NCBI RefSeq assembly: GCF_008704655.1 | Contig: NZ_CP023688.1 | Coordinates: 8,435,001 to 8,499,000, forward strand | Length of the DNA stretch: 64,000 nucleotides | Direction of reading: 5' to 3' | Source: Streptomyces rimosus | GTDB lineage: Bacteria > Actinomycetota > Actinomycetes > Streptomycetales > Streptomycetaceae | Shown: one piece after another, positions 33,107 through 42,348 of the stretch | How positions within the stretch are numbered: position 1 is the first letter of the stretch | Layout: each line of letters starts with the position of its first letter | Made by a program: the position numbers and the translations under genes | The notes under the pieces: model-generated | Database searches by the model: none | Seen by the model: the letters and a program-made list of their open reading frames with translations, nothing else | Told to the model about the DNA's origin: nothing

Positions 33107-34443
33107 CGGGCGTCCTCCCCGGCCTCGTCGGCGCTCTCCGGCAGCGGCGCGTGCAGCAGCACCCGCGCCGCGCGGTGCCCGGAGGCGTCCAGGACGTCCA
33201 TCCGCCACCCCGCGACCTCGACGCTGTCCCCGGCGGCCGGGATACGGCCCAGTTCGGTGGCGATCAGGCCGGCCAGCGTCTCGTACGGGCCTTCCGGCAG
33301 CTTCAGGCCGATCTGCTCCAGCTGGTCGGTGCGCACGGCGCCGTCCGCCTCGTAGCGGGGCCGGCCGTCCGCGTCCTCGCCCGCCGGGGCCAGGTCGGGC
33401 GTCTCCATCGGGTCGTGCTCGTCGCGTACCTCGCCGACGACCTCCTCGACGATGTCCTCCAGGGTGACGACGCCCGCCGTACCGCCGTACTCGTCGATGA
33501 CCACGGCCATCGTCTGCTTGCCGGACAGCCGGTCCAGCAGCTTGTCGACGGTCAGCGTCTCCGGTACGAGCAGCGGCTCGCGCAGCAGCTCGGAGACGGG
33601 GTGGCGGGGGCGCCGGTCGGCGGGGACGGTCAGCACGTCCTTGATGTGGGCGACACCGACCACGGCGTCCAGGCTGCCGCGGTAGACCGGGAAGCGGGAC
33701 AGGCCGGTGGCGCGGGTCGCGGTGGCCACGTCCTCGGCCGTGGCCTGCACGTCCAGGGCGGTGACCTGCACCCGCGGTGTCATCACGTTCTCCGCGGTGA
33801 GATCGGCGAGCGCGAGGGTCCGTACGAACAGTTCCGCGGTGTCCGGTTCCAGGGCGCCTTCCTTGGCGGAGTGCCGGGCCAGCGCGACCAGCTCCTGCGG
33901 GCCGCGGGCGGAGGCCAGCTCCTCGGCGGGCTCCATGCCCATCCGGCGGATCATCCGGTTCGCGGTGTTGTTCAGGTGCCCGATGAACGGTTTGAAGGCG
34001 GCGCTGAAGCCGCGCTGGGCGGTGGCGACGCGGCGGGCGACGGGCAGCGGGCTGGAGATGGCCCAGTTCTTGGGGACCAGCTCACCGACGACCATCAGGA
34101 CGACGGTGGAGACCGCGGTACCGAGGACCAGGGCCACCGAGTCCGCCGCGGACGGCGGCAGGCCGAGGGCGTCCAGCGGGCCGGCCAGCAGCGCGGAGAT
34201 CGACGGCTTGGCGAGCATGCCGATGACCAGGCCGGTCACGGTGATGCCGAGCTGGGCGCCGGAGAGCTGGAACGTCAGGCTGCGGACGGCCTTGAGGGCA
34301 CTGTCCGCGCCGCGCTCGCCGCGCTCCACGGCGCGTTCCAGGTCGCTGCGCTCGACGGTGGTCAGCGAGAACTCGGCCGCGACGAAGACGCCGCAGGCCA
34401 GGGTCAGGAGCAGGGCCACGGCCAGGAGGAGCAGCTCGGTCAT
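33103..34443 (-). CDS. CNNM/CBS/CorC membrane protein (hemolysin-C family), first gene
   Basis: 446 residues. GGAGGTG lies just before the ATG at 34443. CNNM membrane domain (about 1-190; CGVFVAAEFSLTTVERSDLE, GAQLGITVTGLVIGMLA, VGELVPKNWAISSP), two CBS domains (about 205-340; LSRFPVYRGSLDAVVGVAHI, MAVVIDEYGGTAGVVTLEDI) and a C-terminal CorC_HlyC domain (about 355-440). It is the full-length partner of the shorter gene that overlaps its end. The transcript may have a leader of about 120-140 nt, since a TACTAT element lies near 34573; an 11-codon ORF in it (MDGSHVSQRKE) is probably chance. Confidence 0.92.
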   Translation of the reverse strand: MTELLLLAVALLLTLACGVFVAAEFSLTTVERSDLERAVERGERGADSALKAVRSLTFQLSGAQLGITVTGLVIGMLAKPSISALLAGPLDALGLPPSAADSVALVLGTAVSTVVLMVVGELVPKNWAISSPLPVARRVATAQRGFSAAFKPFIGHLNNTANRMIRRMGMEPAEELASARGPQELVALARHSAKEGALEPDTAELFVRTLALADLTAENVMTPRVQVTALDVQATAEDVATATRATGLSRFPVYRGSLDAVVGVAHIKDVLTVPADRRPRHPVSELLREPLLVPETLTVDKLLDRLSGKQTMAVVIDEYGGTAGVVTLEDIVEEVVGEVRDEHDPMETPDLAPAGEDADGRPRYEADGAVRTDQLEQIGLKLPEGPYETLAGLIATELGRIPAAGDSVEVAGWRMDVLDASGHRAARVLLHAPLPESADEAGEDAR

Positions 34444-34622
34444 CGGGTCACCTCCGTCCCATGTTCGAACAGGACCGGGAGGTTCGCGCCCCGGGTGGAG
34501 ACGGGATGACAACTGGGAGGCTCGCCCATGGCTGGACGCTCACTCCTTTCGCTGGGAGACGTGGGAACCATCCATAGTAAAGGATGGGCAAAGCAGGTGG
34601 CGGGCGGGCGAAGCGCTGCGGC

Positions 34623-35051
34623 TCAGGTCCGGGTCAGCGGTTTCACCCACCGCCGCCAGTGGTCCTCGCGCCGGTAGCCGGCGGCCGACCACGCCCGGTG
34701 GGCTCGTTCGTTCGATTCCAGCACCATGGCGTCGCCGCGCCGGCCTTCCACGGCCAGAAAGCGCCGCTCGGCCGCTTCCAGCAGCGCCGTAGCCACCCCT
34801 CGGCGGCGGTACGAGGGGAGCACCGCGAGCCGGTACAGCGAGCACCGCCAGCCGTCGTAACCGGCGATCACCGAACCCACCAGGCGGCCGTCGGACTCCG
34901 CGAGCAGCAGCGCCTGCGGGTCGCGCCGCACGAGGCGGGTCACACCGTCCACGTCGTCCGTGATGGAGGTGCCCTCCGCCGCCTCGCGCCAGAAGGCGAG
35001 CACGTTCTCGGCGTCGTCCGGTACGGCCGTCCGTATCCGTATGTCGATCAT
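34623..35051 (-). CDS. GNAT family N-acetyltransferase
   Basis: 142 residues, a single GNAT domain. The acetyl-CoA-binding motif A is LYRLAVLPSYRRRGVATALLEAAE (about 75-98), and motif B is ESNERAHRAWSAAGYRRED. The N-terminal IRTAVPDDAENVLAFWREAAE is typical of the RimI-like branch. The substrate is unknown. It stands between the LLM oxidoreductase and the CNNM pair, all on the minus strand, but gaps of about 100-180 bp suggest separate transcripts. Confidence 0.9.
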   Translation of the reverse strand: MIDIRIRTAVPDDAENVLAFWREAAEGTSITDDVDGVTRLVRRDPQALLLAESDGRLVGSVIAGYDGWRCSLYRLAVLPSYRRRGVATALLEAAERRFLAVEGRRGDAMVLESNERAHRAWSAAGYRREDHWRRWVKPLTRT

Positions 35052-35156
35052 GCCCGCGAGCCAAGCACGGAACGGCTCCGGGCCGCCATGGGCTTTCGCA
35101 GTCCGAGACGGGGTGCTCCGGCCCCCGGCGGGGCCGGAACGCCGCGCTGACGGGTC

Positions 35157-36047
35157 TCAGCTCCCCTTCAGCTCCTCGATCACCGGAGCGAACGCCTCCA
35201 TGGACGGGTCCAGCACGGTGATGTACGAGAAGCCGTAGCGCTCGCGGTGTTCGCGGAGCTGATCGGCCATCTGCGCGGTCGTGCCGAACAGGAACGTCGG
35301 GACGTCCAGGGCCTGCTCCTCGTCCACGCCGATGCCGTGCCCGGCGATCTCGCGCGCCATGGCGCGCCGGTCGTCGGTGACCTTGACCTGCTGGACCAGG
35401 ATGTTCAGCTCGGCCGCCCGGGTACGGTCCGCGGCGGCCTTGCGGTAGACGGCGAGCGTGTCGTCGAGCGCGTCCGGCGTCAGGAGTTCGAGGGTACCCT
35501 CCGGCTTGCCGGGGGCCGCCCGGCCGCCGGCGAACGCCACGATGTCCGCGTGCTGGGCGGCGATTCGCAGCATGCGCGGGCCGTTGCCGCCGATCAGCAG
35601 CGGCGGCCGGGGCTGCTGGGCGGGCTGTGGCGCGTGTTCCGGGTCGCCCAGGGAGCGGTCCAACTCCTCGATCGTCCGCACGAGATGGTCCACCCGCTCG
35701 CCGGGCGAGCCCCAGGGCAGGCCCGCCGTGTCGTGTTCGGCGCGTACGTAACCGGTGCCCAGGCCCAGTTCGAGCCGGCCGCCGGTGAGGAGGTCGGCGG
35801 TGGCCACCTCGCGGGCGAGCAGGGCCGGGTTCCAGAAGCCCGCGTTGAGGACGAAGGTGCCCAGGCGCGGGCGCTCGGTCACTTCGGCGGCGGCGATCAG
35901 CGCGGGGAACGGCGCGGGCATGCCGAGGTGGTCCGGTACGAGCACCACGTCGTACCCCAGGTCCTCGGCCCGGCGGCACTTCTGCCGCCACCCGGCCCCC
36001 GACTCGATCGTGAGCATGTTGGCGCCGAAGCGGAACGGACGTGCCAT
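35157..36047 (-). CDS. LLM-class (F420-dependent) oxidoreductase
   Basis: 296 residues from ATG 36047, with AAGGGGG five bases upstream. The bacterial-luciferase-like TIM barrel is complete: RFGANMLTIESGAGWRQKCRRA at the start, DVVLVPDHLGMPAPFPALIA, GRLELGLGTGYVRAEHDTAG and PPLLIGGNGPRMLRIAAQHAD, and a final YGFSYITVLDPSMEAFAPVI. This subgroup (TIGR03621-like) of actinobacteria usually uses F420 rather than FMN. The substrate is unknown. No adjacent F420 gene. Confidence 0.88.
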   Translation of the reverse strand: MARPFRFGANMLTIESGAGWRQKCRRAEDLGYDVVLVPDHLGMPAPFPALIAAAEVTERPRLGTFVLNAGFWNPALLAREVATADLLTGGRLELGLGTGYVRAEHDTAGLPWGSPGERVDHLVRTIEELDRSLGDPEHAPQPAQQPRPPLLIGGNGPRMLRIAAQHADIVAFAGGRAAPGKPEGTLELLTPDALDDTLAVYRKAAADRTRAAELNILVQQVKVTDDRRAMAREIAGHGIGVDEEQALDVPTFLFGTTAQMADQLREHRERYGFSYITVLDPSMEAFAPVIEELKGS

Positions 36048-36132
36048 GGAGCCCCCTTGAGATGCGTGCACGCGGCTCCGGGCCGGTGCGCGGTCGACGC
36101 GTGGTGCGGACAGTCGACGAGTCTACGTACGG

Positions 36133-38709
36133 TCACTCATGGGCGATGGCGGCCAGGACGTTCAGCCGGGAGGCGCGCAGCGCCGGGAGCAGTGCCGCCA
36201 GCAGCCCGACCAGCACCGACCCGATGACCACCGCGGCGACCGTGGACCACGGGACCGCGAACGCCGTCAGCCCCTCCAGCGCCAGCACCCGCTGGGTGGC
36301 GGCTCCCCAGACCAGGCCGAGTCCGAGGCCGAGGAGCGCGCCGAACAGGGCGATCACCACCGACTCCAGCCGGATCATCCGGCGCAGCTGCTTCCTGGAC
36401 AGGCCGACGGCACGCAGCAGTCCGATCTCGCGGGTGCGCTCGACCACGGACAGGGCCAGCGTGTTGACCACGCCCAGCACCGCGATCACGATGGCCAGCC
36501 CCAGCAGCCCGTACAGCAGGTTGAGCAGCCCTTGGATCTGGCTGCTGACCAGCTTCTTGTAGTCGGCCCGGTCGTTGACCTGGACCTGCGGGAAGGGGGT
36601 GAGCGTCCGTTCCAGGTCCGCCCGCAGCTGCCGCGGATCGACGCCGTCGGCGGCGTTCACGTACACCACGGAGTCCTGGCCGCGCGGCACGTACTTCTCC
36701 AAAGTGGCCATCCCCATGAAGATGCCCCCTTGCGTCGCGGGCCCGGAACCGGAGTCCGCGGTGAGCGCGCCGACGGTGAACCGGGCGGGCCGCCCCGACG
36801 GCAGCACCGCGTCCAGCCCGCTGCCCACCCGCAGACCGTGCTCCCGCGCGAACTTCTCCTGTACGCCGACCCGTCCGGGCGCCAGCGCCGCCGCCGTGCC
36901 GCCCGCCGCGTACGTCACCTTGCCCACCGCGTCGAAGCCCCGGTCGAAGGCCCCGGCCACGGTCGTGACCGACCGGCCGTCGGGCAGGTTCAGGCGCAGG
37001 GGGACGATCCGCTGGCGTACGACCGTGCCCACGCCCGGTGTCGCGCGCACGCGCTCGGTGATCTCCCCGGAGAACGGCGCGAACGACGCGTTCTGCACGA
37101 CGAAGTCCGCGCCCAGCGTCCGGTCGATCTGCCGGCCGACCGACACGGCGGCCGACGCCCCGGCCACCGACAGCCCGGCCACCAGCGCCAGCCCGACCAT
37201 CAGGGCCGCCGCCGTCGCACCCGTACGGCGGGGATTGCGCAGCGCGTTGCGGCGGCTCATCCGGCCGACCGTGCCGAACGCGGGCTCCAGTCCGCGCCCG
37301 AGCAGCCGGATCACCGGGCGCACCAGCAGCGGTCCCACGATCACCACGGCCGGCAGCGTCAGCAGCACGCCGAGCGCCAGCAGTGTCCCGGCGACCGCCG
37401 TCCGGCCGCTCAGCGCGCAGCCCACGAGAGCGGCCACGCCCGCGGCGCCCACCAGGGAACCCGCGATCGCGCGGGCACGCAACGGCCGCCCCACGCCCGG
37501 GACTTCCACATCGGCGAGGGCGGCCATCGGGGAGACCCGGCTTGCCCGCAGCGCGGGCAGCAGGGCGGCGACGAAGGTCACGCCCACCCCGACGGCGTAC
37601 GCGACGACCACGGTCGGCCAGTTCAGCACCAGGTCGGCGGTGTTCAGCCGTAGTCCGAACCAGCCCAGCGCGACGACCAGCAGCACCGCGAGCCCGACGC
37701 CCGCCGCGAGCCCCACCGTGGCGCCGAAGACGCCCAGCAGCAGCGCTTCCAGCAGCACCGAGCGGCGGACCTGGCGGCGGTCCGCACCGAGCGCCCGCAG
37801 CAGGCCAAGTTCCCGGGTGCGCTGCGCGATCAGCATCGAGAAGGTGTTGACGATCAGGAAGACGCCGACGAGGACGGCGACGCCCGCGAAGCCCACCATC
37901 ATGTACTTGAGAATGCCGAGGAAGTCGCCCAGCTCCTCGGCCTGGCTCTTCTTCTGCTCGTCGCGCGTGCGGATGTCGTACGCGGAAGCGCCGGGGCCCA
38001 GCGCGGCGCTGATCCGGCTCTTGAGCACGCGGTCCGGGACGCCGGGCGCGGCGTCCACGGAGATTCCGGTCGCCTTGGCCGTACTGCCCAGCAGACCGCG
38101 CTGGGCGGCCCTCGTCTCCAGGAAGACCAGCGAGGCGCCCGGGTTGGTGGTGGTGAGGGTGGCGATGCCGACGACGCGTACGGAGAACGTGCCGGGCGGG
38201 GCGATGACGTGCAGGGTGTCGCCGATCCGAATGCCCTTCAGGTCCGCCGAGTCGCGGTCGAGCATCGCCTCTCCGGGGCCGCGCGGCGGTCGGCCGCTGG
38301 TCACCCGGACCGGACTGTGCTCGCTCGGATACCAGGCGCCGACGATGGAGGAGGCGTTCTGTGTCGGCCCCACCGGCTCGTTGCGGGCGTCGGTGACGGT
38401 GGTCCGGTTCAGCGAGACGTCGAGGTGCGCGTTCGCCACTCCCGCGACGCCGGCCACCCGGTTCCGCAGGGCCGCCGGTACGGTCGGGGTCTCCGCCGAA
38501 CCGATTCCGCCCGGCGCGTCGAAGTCCTGCCGCGGCGCGATCCGTACGTCCGAGGCGGTCGAGGCGAAGAGCCGGTCGAAGGTGGCGCCCGTCGTGTCGG
38601 AGAAGATCAGGCTGCCCACCACGAACGCCACCGAGAGCACCACGGCGAGGGCGGAGAGCAGCAGCCGTCCCTTGTGCGCGAAGAAGCTCCGGAGCGTGGC
38701 CCGTAACAC
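36133..38709 (-). CDS. ABC transporter permease (FtsX/MacB-like), TTA second codon
   Basis: 858 residues. The start GTG 38709 is followed at once by TTA (38704-38706), a bldA-type codon. N-terminal helix (LLLSALAVVLSVAFVVGSL), a large extracellular MacB-like domain (about 45-240), an FtsX core of three helices (about 255-390), two further helices, a second extracellular domain (about 505-730) and a final FtsX core (LGLAIVIAVLGVVNTLALSV to the end). This doubled layout is usual for actinobacterial lipoprotein- or antibiotic-type exporters. The gene begins six bases after the ATPase stop, so both are one operon and translation is probably coupled. Confidence 0.93.
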   Translation of the reverse strand: MLRATLRSFFAHKGRLLLSALAVVLSVAFVVGSLIFSDTTGATFDRLFASTASDVRIAPRQDFDAPGGIGSAETPTVPAALRNRVAGVAGVANAHLDVSLNRTTVTDARNEPVGPTQNASSIVGAWYPSEHSPVRVTSGRPPRGPGEAMLDRDSADLKGIRIGDTLHVIAPPGTFSVRVVGIATLTTTNPGASLVFLETRAAQRGLLGSTAKATGISVDAAPGVPDRVLKSRISAALGPGASAYDIRTRDEQKKSQAEELGDFLGILKYMMVGFAGVAVLVGVFLIVNTFSMLIAQRTRELGLLRALGADRRQVRRSVLLEALLLGVFGATVGLAAGVGLAVLLVVALGWFGLRLNTADLVLNWPTVVVAYAVGVGVTFVAALLPALRASRVSPMAALADVEVPGVGRPLRARAIAGSLVGAAGVAALVGCALSGRTAVAGTLLALGVLLTLPAVVIVGPLLVRPVIRLLGRGLEPAFGTVGRMSRRNALRNPRRTGATAAALMVGLALVAGLSVAGASAAVSVGRQIDRTLGADFVVQNASFAPFSGEITERVRATPGVGTVVRQRIVPLRLNLPDGRSVTTVAGAFDRGFDAVGKVTYAAGGTAAALAPGRVGVQEKFAREHGLRVGSGLDAVLPSGRPARFTVGALTADSGSGPATQGGIFMGMATLEKYVPRGQDSVVYVNAADGVDPRQLRADLERTLTPFPQVQVNDRADYKKLVSSQIQGLLNLLYGLLGLAIVIAVLGVVNTLALSVVERTREIGLLRAVGLSRKQLRRMIRLESVVIALFGALLGLGLGLVWGAATQRVLALEGLTAFAVPWSTVAAVVIGSVLVGLLAALLPALRASRLNVLAAIAHE

Positions 38710-38715
38710 GGCGGG

Positions 38716-39633
38716 TCAGCCGTTCCGCGGGGTGTCGGGGGAGGGGGCGGGGCCGGGAGCGGTGGGGGGTTCGGTTGTGGAGCCGGAGCCGGAGCCAGGA
38801 CCAGGGCCGGAGTATGTGCCGGTGCCGTGACCGGGGTCCGGGAGGGACTGCGCGGGCTGCGGGCCCGCGGCGAAGATCTGCATGCGTTCCAGTACGGATT
38901 CCGCCGTGGGCTGTGCCATCTCGTCCACGATCCGGCCGTCCGCCAGATAGAGCGCGCGGTCGGCGTGGGCCGCGGCGTTCGGGTCATGGGTGACCATCAC
39001 GACCGTCTGCCCGAGCCCGTCCACCGCCTCCCGCAGGAACTGGAGCACCTCCAGGCCGGAGCGCGAGTCCAGGTTTCCGGTCGGCTCGTCCGCGAAGACC
39101 AGGTCCGGGCGGGCGGCCAACGCCCGTGCACACGCCACCCGTTGCTGCTGGCCACCGGAGAGCTGGGAGGGCCGGTGCCGCAACCGGTCGCCCAGCCGCA
39201 GCGTGCTGATGACCTCGCGCAGCCATTCCCGGTCCGGTTTGCGGCCCGCGATGTCCATGGGCAGCGTGATGTTCTCCTCGGCCGTCAGCGTCGGCAGCAG
39301 GTTGAACGACTGGAACATGAAGCCGACGTGGTCCCGGCGCAGCCGGGTCAGCTGCCGGTCGCTCAGGCCCGTGATCTCCCGTTCGCCCAGCCACACCCGG
39401 CCGGCGGACACCGTGTCCAGGCCCGCCAGGCAGTGCATCAGCGTGGACTTGCCCGAGCCGGAGGGTCCCATCACCGCCGTGAAGCGCCCGCGCCCGATCG
39501 ACACGTCGACGCCGTCCAGCGCCACGACCTGGGTCTCGCCCATTCCGTACGTCTTGACCAGTGAGACCGCCCGCGCGGCCGCCCCATGGCCGCCCGTTGC
39601 GCCCTTCGCCGTATCCGCGACCGATGTGGACAC
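38716..39633 (-). CDS. ABC transporter ATP-binding protein (LolD/MacB type)
   Basis: 305 residues from GTG 39633 (VSTSVADTAKG), with GGGAGG five bases upstream. Walker A GPSGSGKS, Q-loop FMFQSFNLLPTL, signature LSGGQQQRVACARALA, Walker B LVFADEPTGNLD and H-loop VMVTHDPN are intact. The last 55 residues form a disordered Pro/Gly/Ser tail (TGTYSGPGPGSGSGSTTEPP) not needed for ATP hydrolysis. It powers the permease encoded six bases downstream. Substrate unknown; drug or peptide export is a family expectation. Confidence 0.95.
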   Translation of the reverse strand: MSTSVADTAKGATGGHGAAARAVSLVKTYGMGETQVVALDGVDVSIGRGRFTAVMGPSGSGKSTLMHCLAGLDTVSAGRVWLGEREITGLSDRQLTRLRRDHVGFMFQSFNLLPTLTAEENITLPMDIAGRKPDREWLREVISTLRLGDRLRHRPSQLSGGQQQRVACARALAARPDLVFADEPTGNLDSRSGLEVLQFLREAVDGLGQTVVMVTHDPNAAAHADRALYLADGRIVDEMAQPTAESVLERMQIFAAGPQPAQSLPDPGHGTGTYSGPGPGSGSGSTTEPPTAPGPAPSPDTPRNG

Positions 39634-39849
39634 GTCAGCCTCCCGACGTCGGCCCCGTGCCGGCACGGGGCGGCAACTCCCGCGTGGCCCCCGACAGTAG
39701 GGCAGCATCCATCGCCCCGGAATCCCCCTACGGGCCACCTCCCCGCCCCGGCTCTCGTCCCGCCGGAGGAGCGCGACCCTGATGATCCGCGTGTGCGCCG
39801 GGGCGGGCGGGTGGTGCGACGGGTGTGGGGGGTGTGCCCCCGCCCCGCC

Positions 39850-40425
39850 TCATGGCGTCACGATGCGTTCCACCGCGGCCTCGACGAGCTGGTCGCGTTC
39901 GGCCTCCGAGAAGACCCCCGGCAGCGTGAGCTGTTCGACGATGAGCCAGTTGAAGGCCAGGTACAGCAGCCGGACGGCCGTCGCGTCGCCGGGCAGACCG
40001 GATTCCTCGTGGTAGGCCACGTTCGCGTCCACGTCGGCGCGGACGCGCTCGGTCAGCAGCGCGCGCAGGTCGGGGCGCCGGGTGGCTTCGAGGCGCAGTT
40101 CGAGCAGCGCCAGGTAGCCGGTACGGAAGGAGCTGATCCGGCCGATCAGCTCCCGCATCAGCTGCGCGTACGTCTCCCGGTCCGGTGTGCTCGCCCGCTG
40201 CCGGGCGATGGTGGCCTCGTCGGGCTGCAGCCGTTCGTAGACCCGGGCGCCCGCCTGGGTGAGCAGGTCGTCGCGGTTGGCGAAGTAGTTGGAGGCCGTA
40301 CCGGCGGGGACGGCGGCCTCGGTGTCCACCGCCCGGAAGGTCAGCCCCCGCGCGCCCTCCTTGGCCAGCACCTCGATCGCGGCGTCGACCAGGGCGGCCC
40401 TCCGCTCGTCGTTCCTGCGTGCCAT
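39850..40425 (-). CDS. TetR family transcriptional regulator
   Basis: 191 residues from ATG 40425; GGAG stands eight bases upstream. The N-terminal helix-turn-helix is RRAALVDAAIEVLAKEGARG, then FRAVDTEAAVPAGTASNYFANRDDLL. The C-terminal ligand domain is short and helical. A 9-bp inverted repeat lies in the control region, and the gene is divergent from a broken DHFR-like reductase gene, which was probably its target together with itself. Confidence 0.92.
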   Translation of the reverse strand: MARRNDERRAALVDAAIEVLAKEGARGLTFRAVDTEAAVPAGTASNYFANRDDLLTQAGARVYERLQPDEATIARQRASTPDRETYAQLMRELIGRISSFRTGYLALLELRLEATRRPDLRALLTERVRADVDANVAYHEESGLPGDATAVRLLYLAFNWLIVEQLTLPGVFSEAERDQLVEAAVERIVTP

Positions 40426-40440
40426 TGGCACCACTCCAGA

Positions 40441-40480
40441 CGTAGTACTGAGTTCAAACCACTTCAAGCAGAGTACTACG
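40441..40480. promoter_or_regulatory. Candidate TetR operator
   Basis: CGTAGTACT (40441-40449) and AGTACTACG (40472-40480) are perfect 9-bp arms, 31 bp apart from start to start (about three turns). Between them TTCAA appears twice. The site sits between the TetR start and the start of the reductase pseudogene, where an autoregulatory operator is expected. Confidence 0.5.
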
Positions 40481-40494
40481 GGCGGAGTCCTTAT

Positions 40495-40902
40495 GTGCGC
40501 AAGCTGGTCTACTACATCGCCGTCACCCTCGACGGCCGCATCGGCCCACGGTCTGGCCGACGCGCCCAACCTCCGCTTCGACACGGTGGTGATGGGCCTC
40601 GGCACCTACCGCCCCGCGCTGGACGCGGGCCTCACCAGCCCGTACGCGCACCTGCGCCAGTACGTGGTGTCGAGCACCCTCGCGCACGGGAGGAGGGGCG
40701 GGACATCTGGCTGTGCGAGGGCGGGCGGCTCGCCGGTGTGCTGCTGCCGGAGATCGACGAACTGATCATCAAGAGCTATCCGGTGGTCGCGGGGGCCGGA
40801 ATCCCGGTGTTCGACGGGGAGTTCGACCCCACCCTCTTCGCGGTGGCCGAGCGCACCTCCTTCGCCAACGACGTCACGATCACCCGCTTCACCCGGCGCT
40901 GA
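40495..40902 (+). pseudogene. RibD/DHFR-like reductase, broken by two internal deletions
   Basis: GTG 40495 starts with RKLVYYIAVTLDGRI, the usual N-terminus of the RibD C-terminal/DHFR-like reductases. About 50 residues are then missing. The middle part (LADAPNLRFDTVVMGLGTYRP, then LTSPYAHLRQYVVSSTLA) is in another frame. After a second loss of about 25 residues the C-terminus returns to the first frame (EGRDIWLCEGGRLAGVLLPE, IIKSYPVVAGAGIPVFDG). Estimates of the missing parts rest on my memory of family members. The product would be non-functional. Its last 14 bases overlap the convergent lipase gene. Confidence 0.85.
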
Positions 40903-42148
40903 GCGCCGTACGGGCGCCCGTGGGGTCGTTGAATGTCACCTCCGGGTAGTCCTGGCCTGGTCCGTCGAGCAGCGGCTGGGGTATGTGGCGCAGGTGCAGG
41001 TCGAAGAAGGCGGCCACATAGGACCGGGTGAGGGCGGCCGAGCGTTCGCCGGACAGGGCGGGCCGCGGGGCGGAGGGGCCCGCTCCGGTGACCGGGAAGC
41101 CGAGTTGGTCGCCGAGGACGGGAGCGTCGCTGAAGCTGTAGTGGTCGGCGCCCGCGACCGTCAGCCAGCGCTTCCACCCGTCCAGGCGGCTCCACGCCAG
41201 ATCCCAGGTCTTGTCCCGGCCGCCGGGGCGGTGGACTCCGTCGTCCGTGCCCAGCATCAGGAAGGGGCGGGAGCCGAGGCCGTCGGCCGGTACGGGGTCT
41301 CCGAACGCGCCGTCCAGGTTGAGGCCCGCCCGTATACGGTGGTCGCCCGCCATGGCGGAAGCGGCGCTCGCACCGCCCAGCGAATGGCCGGCCATGCCTA
41401 TGCGCCTGCCGTCGATCAGGTGCGCGTAGCGCCAGGCGGGGTGGCGGCCGGTGAGCTGGTCCAGGACGAACGCGACGTCCTTGGCCCGGCCTTGCGTGGC
41501 GTACCGGGTGCCGCCCTCCGTGCCGTACACCTTCTCGCAGGCCGCGCAGGTCAGTGTCCGGCCGCCGGGGAACGTCGTTCCTATGCTCTCGTAGGCGTGA
41601 TCGACGGTGGCGACGACATATCCGCGACTGGCGAGGTCTTCGGCGAGGCTGGTGAGGGAGTAGCGGGAGGCGCCGAAACCGGGGGAGAGGACGAGCAGCG
41701 GATACTTCCCGGCCGCCGGGCGGGCTCCCGTGCGACTGTGGACAGCCGTGTCGCTCAGCCTCTCGGGCTCCACCTTGCCTTCAAGGCCCGCCTGTTTGAG
41801 CAGCGCGCGGATCTCATCGGTGGTGGCGTACTGCGCCGGCGTGCCCGTCCCGCGGCGGGCCGGGTAGTACATGTCGACCATCAACTCGCGGGCCTTCGCC
41901 GTCGGCACCCAGGGGTCGGGGCGGCTGTGGTCGGTGAGCGGCAGGGTGCTGCGGCCGACCGCGTACGGCCCGGTGGGCGCGGGCAGTTGCAGCCGCGCGG
42001 CGGCCTTGGTGCCGGTGGCGGGCGGGGCGGCGGATGCCGTGGCCGACGGTGCGGCCAGTGCCGTACCGGCCGTGGCGGCGAGCGGCAGCGGGAGACTGAG
42101 TGCGATGGTCAAGGCGAGGGCAGCGACTGTCCGCGGACGTCTGATCAT
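40889..42148 (-). CDS. Secreted PAF-acetylhydrolase-like alpha/beta hydrolase
   Basis: 419 residues. Signal peptide (IRRPRTVAALALTIALSLPL to AALAAP near 33). Core: LVLSPGFGASRYS (oxyanion loop), GYVVATVDHAYES, the nucleophile elbow GMAGHSLGG, NLDGAFGDPV and GTDDGV with the acid, and the histidine in AGADHYSFSDAP. This order is that of platelet-activating-factor acetylhydrolase/dienelactone hydrolase-like lipases of Streptomyces. It should cleave short-chain esters outside the cell. Its 3' end overlaps the reductase pseudogene on the other strand, which suggests that the pseudogene is shrinking around it. Confidence 0.9.
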   Translation of the reverse strand: MIRRPRTVAALALTIALSLPLPLAATAGTALAAPSATASAAPPATGTKAAARLQLPAPTGPYAVGRSTLPLTDHSRPDPWVPTAKARELMVDMYYPARRGTGTPAQYATTDEIRALLKQAGLEGKVEPERLSDTAVHSRTGARPAAGKYPLLVLSPGFGASRYSLTSLAEDLASRGYVVATVDHAYESIGTTFPGGRTLTCAACEKVYGTEGGTRYATQGRAKDVAFVLDQLTGRHPAWRYAHLIDGRRIGMAGHSLGGASAASAMAGDHRIRAGLNLDGAFGDPVPADGLGSRPFLMLGTDDGVHRPGGRDKTWDLAWSRLDGWKRWLTVAGADHYSFSDAPVLGDQLGFPVTGAGPSAPRPALSGERSAALTRSYVAAFFDLHLRHIPQPLLDGPGQDYPEVTFNDPTGARTALSAG

Positions 42149-42348
42149 GCGTATGACGGTAGGTTCCGGTACCGGCCCGGCGCGTCAGCCCGTGGGTTGG
42201 TCTTCGGCGGCCGATGTGCCCACTAAAGATGACGCCGGGCTGCGACTTTGGTCGCGTCCCGCAGCGCATCCGACGCCGGGCCTCCTCGGGGCCGCGCCCA
42301 GGATCCGCCACGCCAGAGACCCGCGGGGACCGGGCGCCACCCCACCCC

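Noticed and set aside
34444..34580. Mn2+ or other riboswitch before the CNNM/CBS pair
   Set aside because: The leader is of suitable length, but I could not match the conserved core of any riboswitch class; the tiny ORF in it lacks support.
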